Origin: DATLBY01 sp035526665
GTDB taxonomy: Bacteria; Acidobacteriota; Terriglobia; Bryobacterales; Bryobacteraceae
NCBI GenBank assembly: GCA_035526665.1
Contig: DATLBY010000015.1
Coordinates: 1 to 41,429 of the forward strand
Length of the DNA: 41,429 nt
Direction: 5' to 3'
Shown: positions 10,401-17,973 of the stretch, one piece after another
Layout: every line of letters begins with the position of its first letter
How positions within the stretch are numbered: the first letter of the stretch is position 1
Notes under the pieces: model-generated
Databases searched by the model: none
What the model was told of the DNA's origin: nothing
Seen by the model: the letters and a program-made list of their open reading frames with translations, nothing else
Translations under genes and position numbers: made by a program

Positions 10401-10847
10401 GTGGTGACGGTGTTCGCGAGCTCTGCCAACACCGGCGGCCGGACTCCCCGCGGAACTGTGCGGGCGAACGCCTACCGGCCCTATAAAATCAGCTCGCAGT
10501 CCGTGGATCAGTTCTTTGGTCCTGTGACGGCAACCGATTTCTGCGCCGCGGGCATGGACAACAGCACTTGCGCCTTCGGTGTGCCCGCCGTGGGTTCGCT
10601 CGGAAGCGCTGGTGTAGGCACCCTGCGCGCTCCCAGCTTTTTCAATATGGATGCGTCCGTCGGCAAAAAGTTCCATGTGACCGAGAGGCAGTACTTCGAT
10701 TTCCGCATGGAGCTGTTCAACGCATTGAACCATGTGAGTTGGGGTGCGCCGGGCCGCGATATCACCAGCCCCACCAGCTTTGGCCAAATAACCGGGCAGG
10801 TGCAGAATCCGCGGAACATCCAGTTCGGCTTGAAGTATTATTTCTAG
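7498..10847 (+). pseudogene. TonB-dependent receptor (Oar-like, carboxypeptidase-regulatory N-terminus), two frameshifts
   Basis: About 1,115 residues if restored. Frame one (7498-7851) gives a signal peptide (LLICSLAHVGLAQ) and a CarboxypepD_reg domain (GTVTDTSGAVVPNVKV). Coding then jumps at about 7807-7810 to the next frame, which carries the plug (ITSIPLNGRNFASL, NNFLLDGIDNNDSIDN) and most of the beta-barrel up to about 10400. It jumps again at about 10396-10403 to a third frame ending in GLKYYF, a normal barrel terminus with a final aromatic residue. The first break is best explained by loss of two bases (GT in a GTGTG run): the restored ARVDFSLQVG parallels ARIDFTLQVG of the intact receptor at 28136. 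The second is one extra base. A GAAAGGGG ribosome binding site precedes the ATG. Either a recent pseudogene or assembly errors. Confidence 0.9.
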
Positions 10848-10863
10848 GCTGCATGGCCCAGGG

Positions 10864-10892
10864 GGCAGGCTCTTTCCGGGGCCTGCTCTTTT
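10864..10892 (+). terminator. Rho-independent terminator after the TonB receptor
   Basis: A six-base-pair GC stem, GCAGGC (10865-10870) with GCCTGC (10881-10886), around a ten-base loop, followed at once by TCTTTT. It sits 17 bases after the receptor stop codon on the same strand, where a terminator is expected. The T-run overlaps the stop codon of the convergent HAD gene. Confidence 0.75.
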
Positions 10893-11496
10893 ACCAACTT
10901 ACTCCTCGCGCTCGCAGATCCTTCTCCAGTTGTTCCAATCCCTGAAACTGCACCGCATCGATGCCATGTTCCCGGGCGCCCTCCACGTAGGCGGGAATGT
11001 CATCGGTGAAGAAACACTCTTCCGGGCGGCAGCCCGCATGCTCCAGAGCTTCTCGGTAGATTACCGGAGACGGCTTGAGCGCGCCTACTTTGTACGACAG
11101 GACATAATGATCGAAATGCCGCAGTAACGGATAGTTTTCCTTCACCATCTCGTAATGAATCGCGTTCGTATTCGATAGCAGCAACAGCCGGTACCTCTGC
11201 TTCAGCGCTATCAGCAGATCTTCTGGAATCAGCGTCTCCGGCAAAAATATACTGGTCCAAATGCCGCAGAACTCGTCATAGCCGGCCTCTAATTCCAGAA
11301 TCGCGGAGAGCTGTTTTACAAACTCCCGGGGTTCCACTTTCCCTTCTTCAAAGCGCGTCACCAGGTCGCAGGAACCAAGCCGGGCGGGTATCTCAGCCGC
11401 GGCGTAGCCGCACAGCGGAGCCATGCGGTCATAACCCCGCTGGAAATCGAAGGGCACAATAACCTTGCCCAGGTCGAAAATGATTGTTTTGATCAT
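10891..11496 (-). CDS. HAD-superfamily phosphatase, YihX-like (subfamily IA)
   Basis: A 201-residue cytosolic hydrolase. Motif I is IIFDLGKVIVPFDF, with the nucleophile Asp at residue 8. The second Asp of the usual DxD is Gly, as in YihX (glucose-1-phosphate phosphatase) and related HAD-IA members. Motif II is LLLLSNTN, the motif III lysine lies in KPSPVIY, and motif IV is FFTDD. Substrate is probably a small sugar phosphate, inferred from this family likeness. Start at 11496 is chosen because it opens MIKTIIFD at the first core strand; an ATG seven codons upstream (11517) is possible. The gene is divergent from the MFS transporter, with only 33 bases between the starts, so their promoters must overlap the opposite gene's leader. 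Confidence 0.88.
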   Translation of the reverse strand: MIKTIIFDLGKVIVPFDFQRGYDRMAPLCGYAAAEIPARLGSCDLVTRFEEGKVEPREFVKQLSAILELEAGYDEFCGIWTSIFLPETLIPEDLLIALKQRYRLLLLSNTNAIHYEMVKENYPLLRHFDHYVLSYKVGALKPSPVIYREALEHAGCRPEECFFTDDIPAYVEGAREHGIDAVQFQGLEQLEKDLRARGVSW

Positions 11497-11529
11497 ACGT
11501 ACGGAGTTCGCTACCATTCTCGCATTGGC

Positions 11530-12711
11530 ATGAGAAAACCCTCGTGGCTTACTGGTATCTCACACAATGTTTTCATCCTCGGACTCGTGAGTTTTTTCAC
11601 CGACATCTCGTCCGAGATGTTGTATCCGATCATTCCCATCTTTTTGACATCCACGCTGGGCGCGACCCCGGCAATCGTGGGCGTCATTGAAGGCTTCGCC
11701 GAGAGCACCGCCAGTATCTTGAAGCTCTTCTCCGGATGGTTCTCCGATCGTCTCGGCATCCGCCGTCCCATCGTGCTGGCAGGCTACGGCCTGGCCGCCG
11801 CCACACGCCCGCTGCTGGCCCTGGCGCACGCCTGGCCGCTCGTCCTGACTGCCCGCGTGCTTGACCGGTTCGCCAAAGGCGTCAGAACCGCGCCGCGCGA
11901 CGCTATGATTGCCGATTCCACAGCGCCTGAGTTCCGCGGCCGCGCCTTCGGATTCCATCGCAGCCTCGATCAGATGGGCGCCGTAATTGGGCCATTACTC
12001 GCGCTTCCTCTGCTGGCCTACTTTCACCAGGATTTTCGGAGCCTGTTTCTCGTCGCGTTCCTGCCCGCCGTCGTCAGCACCGCTCTGGTGCTCCTCGCCA
12101 GGGAGACCCGCCGGCCGCCGCGGAGATCCGGAGTGCCCTTGCATCTGGAGTGGGGCGGCATGAGCCCGGCATTCCGCCGCCTGGTGCTGAGCCTTGGCCT
12201 CTTTGCGCTTACGAACTCCTCGGATGCATTCATCATCCTGCGTGCCAGGCAGCTCGGTGCAACTACTTTCGTCGTTGTCCTGATGTTTTCGCTCTACAAT
12301 CTCTTCAGCGTACTCTCGGCTTGGCCGGCCGGCGTCCTGTCCGACCGCATTGACAGAAGCAGAGTTCTGGTGGGAGGACTAACAATCTTCGGTCTCGCGT
12401 ACCTGGGATTTGCCCTTGCACCTTCCAGCAGCTGGTTCTGGTTCTTATTTCCGCTGTATGGAGTGTACGCCGGCTTTACCGACGGCGTGGCCCGCGCGCT
12501 CGTCGTCGATCTGGTTCCAATGGAAAAGCGTGGCACCGCACTGGGCATGCATGCGGCGGTTGTCGGCATAGCCGCCCTCCCGGCCAGCATCATCGCGGGC
12601 GTCATCTGGCAAAGGCTCGGCCCCGCGGCCCCGTTCTATACCGGAGCGGTGGGAGCCGCAGTTACGGCCGTCTTGCTATTGCTCTTTCCCGGGCGGCGTT
12701 CCGCTCCGTGA
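11530..12711 (+). CDS. MFS transporter, 12 transmembrane segments
   Basis: A 393-residue inner-membrane protein with about twelve hydrophobic segments. The cytoplasmic loop 2-3 signature of the major facilitator superfamily appears as GWFSDRLGIRRP, and its pseudo-repeat between helices 8 and 9 as GVLSDRIDRSR. The segment RFAKGVRTAPRDAMIADS marks the subgroup often annotated as uncharacterised MFS permeases or efflux proteins. Substrate cannot be read from the sequence. It is transcribed divergently from the HAD phosphatase gene. Confidence 0.9.
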   Translation: MRKPSWLTGISHNVFILGLVSFFTDISSEMLYPIIPIFLTSTLGATPAIVGVIEGFAESTASILKLFSGWFSDRLGIRRPIVLAGYGLAAATRPLLALAHAWPLVLTARVLDRFAKGVRTAPRDAMIADSTAPEFRGRAFGFHRSLDQMGAVIGPLLALPLLAYFHQDFRSLFLVAFLPAVVSTALVLLARETRRPPRRSGVPLHLEWGGMSPAFRRLVLSLGLFALTNSSDAFIILRARQLGATTFVVVLMFSLYNLFSVLSAWPAGVLSDRIDRSRVLVGGLTIFGLAYLGFALAPSSSWFWFLFPLYGVYAGFTDGVARALVVDLVPMEKRGTALGMHAAVVGIAALPASIIAGVIWQRLGPAAPFYTGAVGAAVTAVLLLLFPGRRSAP

Positions 12712-12848
12712 ACTTAGGGCTCAACCGTGCTCGCCTGTGCTGTACTTGCGGTAATATCTAAGCTATAAAAGGCTGGTGCAGCGCCCGGAATGAGGCGCCG
12801 GCGCAGTTACGAGCGGCGAATCCAGCGTCTCAAAGAAGGCTGCGGACG

Positions 12849-13103
12849 GTGACGAACCAACAGCTTTATCTGGCGATCGGCGTGCCGATCGTGTGCAACA
12901 CCATCATGCTCATGCTCGTTTGGGCGGGCATCAACTCGAACATGAACGCGCCATTCGACGGGATGAACAAGCGGTTCGATGACATGCGCGACCTCTGGCG
13001 CGCCGAGTTGCGCCGGGTCGAGGAAGTGCCCGATGCCCGGTTGAAACACCTGGAGGAGAAGTGCGCGCAGACGACGATTCGGCCATCCGGGCGCCCACAT
13101 TGA
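12849..13103 (+). CDS. Small single-pass membrane protein with C-terminal helix, function unknown
   Basis: An 84-residue protein from a GTG start. Residues about 6-28 (YLAIGVPIVCNTIMLMLVWAG) form one transmembrane segment. The rest is charged and helical (RFDDMRDLWRAELRRVEEV) and could form a short coiled coil. Proteins of this form (start MTNQQLYLAIGVP) are, from memory, common and uncharacterised in Acidobacteriota; I cannot confirm that here. The last 15 residues look atypical, so the end may be altered. A perfect 11-bp hairpin begins two bases after the stop. The 137-base gap upstream holds an AT-rich stretch (TAATATCTAAGCTATAAAAG, about 12750-12770) that may contain a promoter, but no convincing -35/-10 pair. 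Confidence 0.6.
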   Translation: MTNQQLYLAIGVPIVCNTIMLMLVWAGINSNMNAPFDGMNKRFDDMRDLWRAELRRVEEVPDARLKHLEEKCAQTTIRPSGRPH

Positions 13104-13104
13104 C

Positions 13105-13137
13105 GGCGAGCAGCGCGCCTGTCAATCGCTGCTCGCC
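13105..13137 (+). repeat. Perfect 11-bp inverted repeat (hairpin) after the small membrane protein gene
   Basis: GGCGAGCAGCG (13105-13115) is the exact reverse complement of CGCTGCTCGCC (13127-13137), separated by 11 bases. It begins two bases after a stop codon, so it may stabilise or end the upstream transcript, but no T-run follows, so a classical intrinsic terminator is not supported. The next 110 bases before ffs carry no gene that I recognise. Confidence 0.6.
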
Positions 13138-13249
13138 ATGGCGCTGCTCACTCCCAGATGGCGGCGCACGCCAACCCGCTGGCCGACGTGATCCGGCCGG
13201 CAGCCGAAGACCTCAATGATGCTCTCCCCTCGTGTTAGCATGGTCTCTT

Positions 13250-13356
13250 GTCAGGCCTCGGGCTTCGTGCAATGGGCGGCTGCGAACCCCGCCAGGTCCG
13301 GAAGGAAGCAACGGTAGCGGTTTAGCTTGTGTGCCGCGGATTACCCGGGGTCTGGC
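13250..13356 (+). ncRNA. ffs: Bacterial small signal recognition particle RNA (4.5S)
   Basis: The SRP hallmark GCCAGGTCCGGAAGGAAGCA (13291-13310) is nearly the same as the E. coli domain IV apical loop, which binds Ffh. The outer helix closes between CCTCGGG (13256-13262) and CCCGGGG (13344-13350), and pairing extends outward to about 13250 and 13356. The length of about 100 bases fits the small bacterial type without an Alu domain. A TAGCAT hexamer at 13236-13241 lies at the right distance to be a -10 box, with no clear -35. The RNA acts with Ffh in co-translational targeting to the membrane. It lies just upstream of dnaX on the same strand, an arrangement seen in many bacteria. Ends are estimated from pairing and may be off by several bases. 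Confidence 0.93.
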
Positions 13357-13380
13357 AATATTGGCTCCAACCCGCCGCAC

Positions 13381-15042
13381 ATGTCCTATCAGGTTATAGC
13401 TCGCAAATACCGGCCGGCCAAGTTTTCCGAGCTCATCGGACAGGAACATGTCCGGACTACTCTCGAAAACGCCATTACCCAAAAACGGATCGCCCACGGC
13501 TACATCTTGTCCGGGCAGCGTGGCACCGGGAAGACCACTGTAGCGAGAATTATCGCGCGCTGTCTCAACTGCATCGATGGCCCTACGCCTACTCCCTGTG
13601 GCGTCTGCGCCAGCTGCACTGAGGTTGCCGCCGGCAACAGTGTGGATGTGATTGAGATCGATGCGGCCTCCAACCGGGGCATCAATGAGATGCGCGAGCT
13701 GCGCGATAACATCCGCTACCGACCCGCGCGCGACCGCTATAAAGTATTCATCGTCGATGAGGCGCATCAGATCACCAATGAGGCCTTCAATGCGCTGCTG
13801 AAGACCTTGGAAGAGCCGCCCGAGTGGGTCGTCTTTATCCTCTGTACTACTGAAGTTCACAAAATCCCCGTCACCATCGCATCGCGCTGCCAGCAGTTCA
13901 GCTTTCGCTCGGTCGATTTTGCCGAACTCGTCGCCCGCATGCGCTGGATCTGCGAACAGGAGGGCATCACCACGGACGATGAGGTCCTGGCGGTTCTTGC
14001 GCAATCGGGCGAGGGCAGCGTGCGCGACTCTCTTTCTGCGCTCGATCAGGCGATCGCCTGCTGCGGATCTACACTCAAAGCTTCGGAGCTCCGGGGGCTG
14101 CTCGGCCTCTTCTCGCTGGAGGCGCTGCAACAGGTCACTGGATGCCTGCGCTCCGGCGATTCCGCGCGCATGTTGGAAGTGGTTCAGGAACTGGAGCGCA
14201 ACGGCCAGAACCTCCAGCATTTCTGCCGCGAGCTCGCGCGCTACTTCCGGAACCTGCTGGTGGCAAAGATCGCCGGCAAGGAGACCCGGCTCATCAGCTC
14301 TTCGCCCGTCGAACAGGAGCGCCTCCGCGAAATCGCCTCTGGATTTTCGGAGGAGGACCTCACGCGCTACCTGCAGCTCACGCTCGATCTTTTCCAGGAT
14401 CTGCAATCCTCCCTGCAGCCTCGTCTGCATGTCGAAATCGGACTGCTGAAGCTCGTCCATGTGGGCCGGCTGGTCTCAATAGAACAAGCGCTGGCAGGGA
14501 TGCAGGCCCCATCGGCGTCGCCGCCGCGGTCCGTTCCGCCGGCGTCTGCAGCTTCTTCACCCGCGGCACGCCCCAGGACCGGTCCATCTCCCTTTACCGC
14601 CGATACCCAGCGCAAGGCCGCCGCGCCCGAATCAGCACCTCCGCCAACACCCACCCCCTCCCTGGCGAGTGGCGACTGGCGCACGCGAGTGCACAAAGCC
14701 CTCCTCGATCTCGGCATGCTGTTCACGGCCGATGCCGTCGAACATTCCGACGTGAGCGAGCAGAATGGCGAGCTCACGTTTGTGACATCGAAGGATTGGA
14801 AGCTTGCGATGACCGAAACCGATCTGCGTAAGGCCGCCCAGGAGGCAGCGGGCAAACCTATGCGGGTCAAAGTAGTAATCGGGGAGGCCGCGCCCGCCAC
14901 TGCCGCCGGCACGCCGCTGGCCAAGCCGGCCGTAGGCGAAGACGAAGTGTCGCAGCGGGCCTTGTCTCATCCCGACGTGCAGCGGTTCAAGGAAGTGTTC
15001 CCCAACGCCGAAATCCGTCAAGTGCGTAATCTCAAGGAGTAG
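13381..15042 (+). CDS. dnaX: DNA polymerase III subunit gamma/tau
   Basis: A 553-residue clamp-loader ATPase. The start at 13381 opens MSYQVIARKYRPAKFSELIG, the conserved DnaX N-terminus; an in-frame start at 13327 would overlap the SRP RNA and is rejected. Walker A is GQRGTGKTT (Lys51), followed by a zinc module (CLNCIDG, then CGVCASC), Walker B VDEAHQIT, and sensor 1 near ILCTTEVHKIP. Residues about 225-365 form the collar domain, about 380-435 a Pro/Ala/Ser-rich linker, and the end is a tau-like C-terminal domain. I see no obvious slippery A-run that would make a separate gamma form. It is followed three bases later by ybaB and then recR. Confidence 0.97.
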   Translation: MSYQVIARKYRPAKFSELIGQEHVRTTLENAITQKRIAHGYILSGQRGTGKTTVARIIARCLNCIDGPTPTPCGVCASCTEVAAGNSVDVIEIDAASNRGINEMRELRDNIRYRPARDRYKVFIVDEAHQITNEAFNALLKTLEEPPEWVVFILCTTEVHKIPVTIASRCQQFSFRSVDFAELVARMRWICEQEGITTDDEVLAVLAQSGEGSVRDSLSALDQAIACCGSTLKASELRGLLGLFSLEALQQVTGCLRSGDSARMLEVVQELERNGQNLQHFCRELARYFRNLLVAKIAGKETRLISSSPVEQERLREIASGFSEEDLTRYLQLTLDLFQDLQSSLQPRLHVEIGLLKLVHVGRLVSIEQALAGMQAPSASPPRSVPPASAASSPAARPRTGPSPFTADTQRKAAAPESAPPPTPTPSLASGDWRTRVHKALLDLGMLFTADAVEHSDVSEQNGELTFVTSKDWKLAMTETDLRKAAQEAAGKPMRVKVVIGEAAPATAAGTPLAKPAVGEDEVSQRALSHPDVQRFKEVFPNAEIRQVRNLKE

Positions 15043-15045
15043 AAC

Positions 15046-15354
15046 ATGAAACTACCGGGCAACATGCAGAACATGATGAAGCAGGCGCAACAAATGCAGC
15101 AGAAGATGCAGGAAGAGATTGCGCAAATCAAAGTCGAAGCGTCCGCGGGCGGGGGAATGGTCTCCGTCAAAATAGACGGACATAAAAACTGCCTGGCCGT
15201 AAAAATCGATCCCGAGGTCGCCGGCGATGTGGAAATGCTCCAGGACATGGTGCTCGCCGCATTCAACGAGGCGCATAAGAAAGTGGAAGCCGAAAGCCAG
15301 CAGAAAATGAGCGGACTCATGGGCGGGCTCGGGCTGCCGCCGGGCATGTTCTAA
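15046..15354 (+). CDS. ybaB: YbaB/EbfC nucleoid-associated DNA-binding protein
   Basis: A 102-residue protein of the expected family length. It has a Met/Gln-rich N-terminal helix (MQNMMKQAQQMQQKMQ), a central sheet with the conserved pattern VEASAGGGMVSVKIDG, and a C-terminal helix ending in LPPGMF, a common family terminus. Members are tweezer-shaped dimers that coat DNA. The gene sits three bases after dnaX and three bases before recR, the standard dnaX-ybaB-recR order. Confidence 0.96.
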   Translation: MKLPGNMQNMMKQAQQMQQKMQEEIAQIKVEASAGGGMVSVKIDGHKNCLAVKIDPEVAGDVEMLQDMVLAAFNEAHKKVEAESQQKMSGLMGGLGLPPGMF

Positions 15355-15357
15355 TCG

Positions 15358-15957
15358 ATGCCCGATTTTGCCGAACCTCTCGCGCGTCTCATTCAGGAAG
15401 TAAAACGCCTGCCCGGCATCGGTCAGAAGTCCGCCCAGCGGATTGCATTTCATATTCTTCGCGCCAAGCGGGACGACGTCGAGCGCCTCACACAGGCGCT
15501 CTTGGACGTCAAGGACAACCTCACGCTCTGCACCTCGTGCAACAACATCAGCGACGCCGAAACGTGTTCTTACTGCCGCGATCAAAGCCGCGATTCCTCG
15601 GTCATTTGTGTCGTCGAGGAGCCTCACAATATTTTGCCGATCGAGACTACCCGGCAGTTCAACGGCAGATATCATGTGCTGCACGGATCCATCTCGCCGC
15701 TGCGCGGCATAGGGCCTGAGCAATTGAAGATCAAAAATCTTCTCACCCGGATGGAATCAGGTGGCGTGGAAGAGATCATTCTGGCTACTAACCCCACCGT
15801 GGAAGGCGAGGCGACAGCGGCTTACCTATCCCGTCTGCTGAAGCCGCTCGGTACTCGCGTTACGCGGATCGCGATGGGAATCCCCGTGGGAAGCGACATG
15901 GAGTTCGCCGACGAAGTAACCATGATGAAATCTCTTGAGAACCGGCGCGAGCTGTAG
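15358..15957 (+). CDS. recR: Recombination mediator protein RecR
   Basis: A 199-residue protein of normal length. Order of parts: helix-hairpin-helix (LPGIGQKSAQRIAFHIL), a C4 zinc finger with Cys58, Cys61, Cys70 and Cys73, a Toprim domain starting VICVVEEPHNI, and a C-terminal Walker-like region. RecR with RecO loads RecA on SSB-coated DNA in gap repair. It is the last gene of the dnaX block and ends two bases from the convergent DUF4126 gene, leaving no room for an ordinary terminator between them. Confidence 0.97.
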   Translation: MPDFAEPLARLIQEVKRLPGIGQKSAQRIAFHILRAKRDDVERLTQALLDVKDNLTLCTSCNNISDAETCSYCRDQSRDSSVICVVEEPHNILPIETTRQFNGRYHVLHGSISPLRGIGPEQLKIKNLLTRMESGGVEEIILATNPTVEGEATAAYLSRLLKPLGTRVTRIAMGIPVGSDMEFADEVTMMKSLENRREL

Positions 15958-15959
15958 CC

Positions 15960-16580
15960 TTACTCCGCCGGCTGGCGCCTGCCTGAAATCCAGCCCGTCA
16001 ACGCCCGCCACTCCGCGCGGATCGCCCGGAATACCCGCGGCGCTACAAAGGCGAAGGCAGCCACGAACAGCACCACAAACGCGGCAACCAGCAACGGGTG
16101 ATGCAACGCCATCCACACCAGGCCCGGCACAAACAGGTCCTCAGCCGCGCTCAAGGCGATATTGCTGAAGGGCTCGGGACTGTGATTCGCCGCGATCCGC
16201 GCCGCCGCTTTCGACGAGTGCCCGGTGAATGCAACTCCGCCGCAGAGCACGAACATAATCACCTTGAGCGCCGGATCGCTGTCCCCCAGTGCCGTGAAAC
16301 TCAGCACCGCCGCGCCCAGCGGGCGAATGAACGTGTGAACGGAATCCCACATGCTGTCCAGCCAGGGGATCTTATCCGCAAAAAATTCGATCACGCAGGC
16401 TGCCCCGGTCGCCATCAGCACGCGCGTGTCGCTCAACACCGCCAGGTGCGACATACCGGACGTCAGTGGCAGCACTCCAAAATGAATCCCCAGCCCCAGC
16501 GCGAATAGCGCCGCGTACAGCCGGATGCCGGCGGCAAAACCAAGGACCAGGACGGAGCCGAGCGTTTGGATTGTATCCAT
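15960..16580 (-). CDS. DUF4126 family integral membrane protein
   Basis: A 206-residue protein with about five hydrophobic segments (for example VLVLGFAAGIRLYAALFALG, VIMFVLCGGVAFTGH and LLVAAFVVLFVAAFAFVAP) and the conserved-looking stretch FFADKIPWLDSMWDSVHTFI typical of DUF4126. No enzymatic motif is visible and the function is not known. It begins four bases after the mtaB stop codon on the same strand, so the two are probably one transcript, and it converges on recR. Confidence 0.8.
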   Translation of the reverse strand: MDTIQTLGSVLVLGFAAGIRLYAALFALGLGIHFGVLPLTSGMSHLAVLSDTRVLMATGAACVIEFFADKIPWLDSMWDSVHTFIRPLGAAVLSFTALGDSDPALKVIMFVLCGGVAFTGHSSKAAARIAANHSPEPFSNIALSAAEDLFVPGLVWMALHHPLLVAAFVVLFVAAFAFVAPRVFRAIRAEWRALTGWISGRRQPAE

Positions 16581-16584
16581 GGAA

Positions 16585-17880
16585 TTAACTCAGCACTGGC
16601 AGCAGCGACTGTTCGCGCAGGCCGTTTTCGGTAAGGGCCCCAATGGTGCATTCAAATAACTGTCGCGCTCCGCGCTCCGCGGCTGTTTCAATCGTCAGGT
16701 AATTCGTAGTGATCGCAAGCCCCGGCTGTTGCAGCGTGACCGCCGGCAGCACGCGCCCCAGCATACTCCGTCGGAACGCCAGATTCTTCGCTGCCGCCAG
16801 CTCTTTCAGCGCTCGTCCACGCTTTTTGCGTATCTCGACCGGCACTTGGCCGGAGGCTTCGGCTGCCGGAGTCCCTGGCCGTTCGGAATAAGGAAATACG
16901 TGGAGATAGGTGAAAGGAAGCCGCTCAATGAACTGCACGGTCTCTTGAAACTCCGCCTCGCTTTCGCCGGGAAAACCTACCATCACATCCGCGCCGATCG
17001 CCGCGTCCGGCATCCACTGCCGGGCCTTCAGGATCCGGTCCTCATAATGACGCGGCCGGTACTTGCGGTGCATCCGCCGCAGAACGGTATCCGATCCGGA
17101 CTGGAGCGGAGCGTGCACGTGTTTCGCGATGCGCGGAGTGGATGCCATCAGCTGCAGCAGATCGTCGGAAAAATCCATCGGCTCCACCGAGCTGAGCCGC
17201 AGCCTGCCGATGGACGTTTCGGCCAGCAGCGTTCGTAACAGATCCGCCAGCCGCGTTTGCATTCCCGCTTCGCGTCCCCACCGGCCCAGGTTGATGCCCG
17301 TCAACACCACTTCGCTGTATCGCTCGCTCAACGCTCGAACCTGCTCGACTACCCGAGCTACAGGAGCGCTCCGGCTCCGCCCCCGCACGAAGGGGATGAT
17401 GCAAAAGGAGCAGCGGTTGTTGCACCCGTCCTGAATTTTGAGGTTGGGACGCGACCGGCCGGCCATCGCATCCTCGATCGTCCCCGACAGAAACTCATGT
17501 TGGGCAAAGATGTCGCCGGAATGCACTTCGCCGTGAAAGGGAGCGGATTCATCGGCCAGTAGCTCCGCCAGCCGCATCTTATGCGAGTTGCCCACTACCA
17601 CCGCAACCCCAGGGAGCGACGCGAGCTCTTCCGGCGCCCGCTGTGCATAACAGCCGGTTACCACCAGCCGGGCTTCCGGATGCAAGTGTGCCAACCGCCG
17701 GATCGTCTGCCGGACCTCGTCATCGGCAGCGGCAGTTACCGTACAGGTGTTCAGAATGATGAAGTCCGCCTGCTGCGGCGCTTCCGTCGAGAAACCGCTC
17801 GCGGTAAGCTGCGACTCCAGGGCGGCTCCATCTGCCTGTGAAGCCCTGCACCCAAAGTTCTGAACGGCAAAAGTAGGCAC
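16585..17880 (-). CDS. mtaB: tRNA (N6-L-threonylcarbamoyladenosine(37)-C2)-methylthiotransferase MtaB
   Basis: A 431-residue radical-SAM methylthiotransferase that would convert t6A37 to ms2t6A37 in ANN-decoding tRNAs. The N-terminal domain carries its three cluster cysteines at Cys11 (QNFGC), Cys46 (NTCTVT) and Cys77 (TGCYAQ). The radical-SAM motif is CNNRCSFC with Cys153, Cys157 and Cys160. The C-terminal TRAM-like part is short. The start codon is GTG at 17880, chosen because it places the first strand of the family domain at the N-terminus; no clear ribosome binding site precedes it. It reads away from fliM across a 93-base region, and DUF4126 follows it. Confidence 0.93.
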   Translation of the reverse strand: MPTFAVQNFGCRASQADGAALESQLTASGFSTEAPQQADFIILNTCTVTAAADDEVRQTIRRLAHLHPEARLVVTGCYAQRAPEELASLPGVAVVVGNSHKMRLAELLADESAPFHGEVHSGDIFAQHEFLSGTIEDAMAGRSRPNLKIQDGCNNRCSFCIIPFVRGRSRSAPVARVVEQVRALSERYSEVVLTGINLGRWGREAGMQTRLADLLRTLLAETSIGRLRLSSVEPMDFSDDLLQLMASTPRIAKHVHAPLQSGSDTVLRRMHRKYRPRHYEDRILKARQWMPDAAIGADVMVGFPGESEAEFQETVQFIERLPFTYLHVFPYSERPGTPAAEASGQVPVEIRKKRGRALKELAAAKNLAFRRSMLGRVLPAVTLQQPGLAITTNYLTIETAAERGARQLFECTIGALTENGLREQSLLPVLS

Positions 17881-17930
17881 TGATTTCAGTGTAACCGGGT
17901 CGGATTAGCCATACCCGGGCAAATCTGGGA

Positions 17931-17957
17931 TACAGACTATACCCCGGTAGCCGATAC
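17931..17957 (+). promoter_or_regulatory. Candidate sigma28 (FliA)-type promoter upstream of fliM
   Basis: TACAGACT (17931-17938), 11 bases, then GCCGATAC (17950-17957). The enterobacterial FliA consensus is TAAAGTTT-N11-GCCGATAA, so the -10 part matches 7 of 8, the -35 part 5 of 8, and the spacing is exact. The drawback is the short distance to the ribosome binding site at 17964-17968, which leaves only about a ten-base leader. Confidence 0.4.
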
Positions 17958-17973
17958 CTACTTAGGAGTTTTG

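Noticed and set aside
10900..11496. HAD phosphatase with Gly instead of the second motif I Asp, as a dead enzyme
   Set aside because: YihX and related HAD-IA members have the same DLG motif and are active phosphatases, so this is not evidence of loss.
13213..14460. Long minus-strand open frame (415 codons) opposite dnaX and ffs
   Set aside because: Antisense to DnaX, whose ATPase motifs are unmistakable, and it also runs through the SRP RNA.
13381..15042. Programmed frameshift in dnaX producing gamma
   Set aside because: No A-rich slippery run with a downstream stem was found in the linker region.
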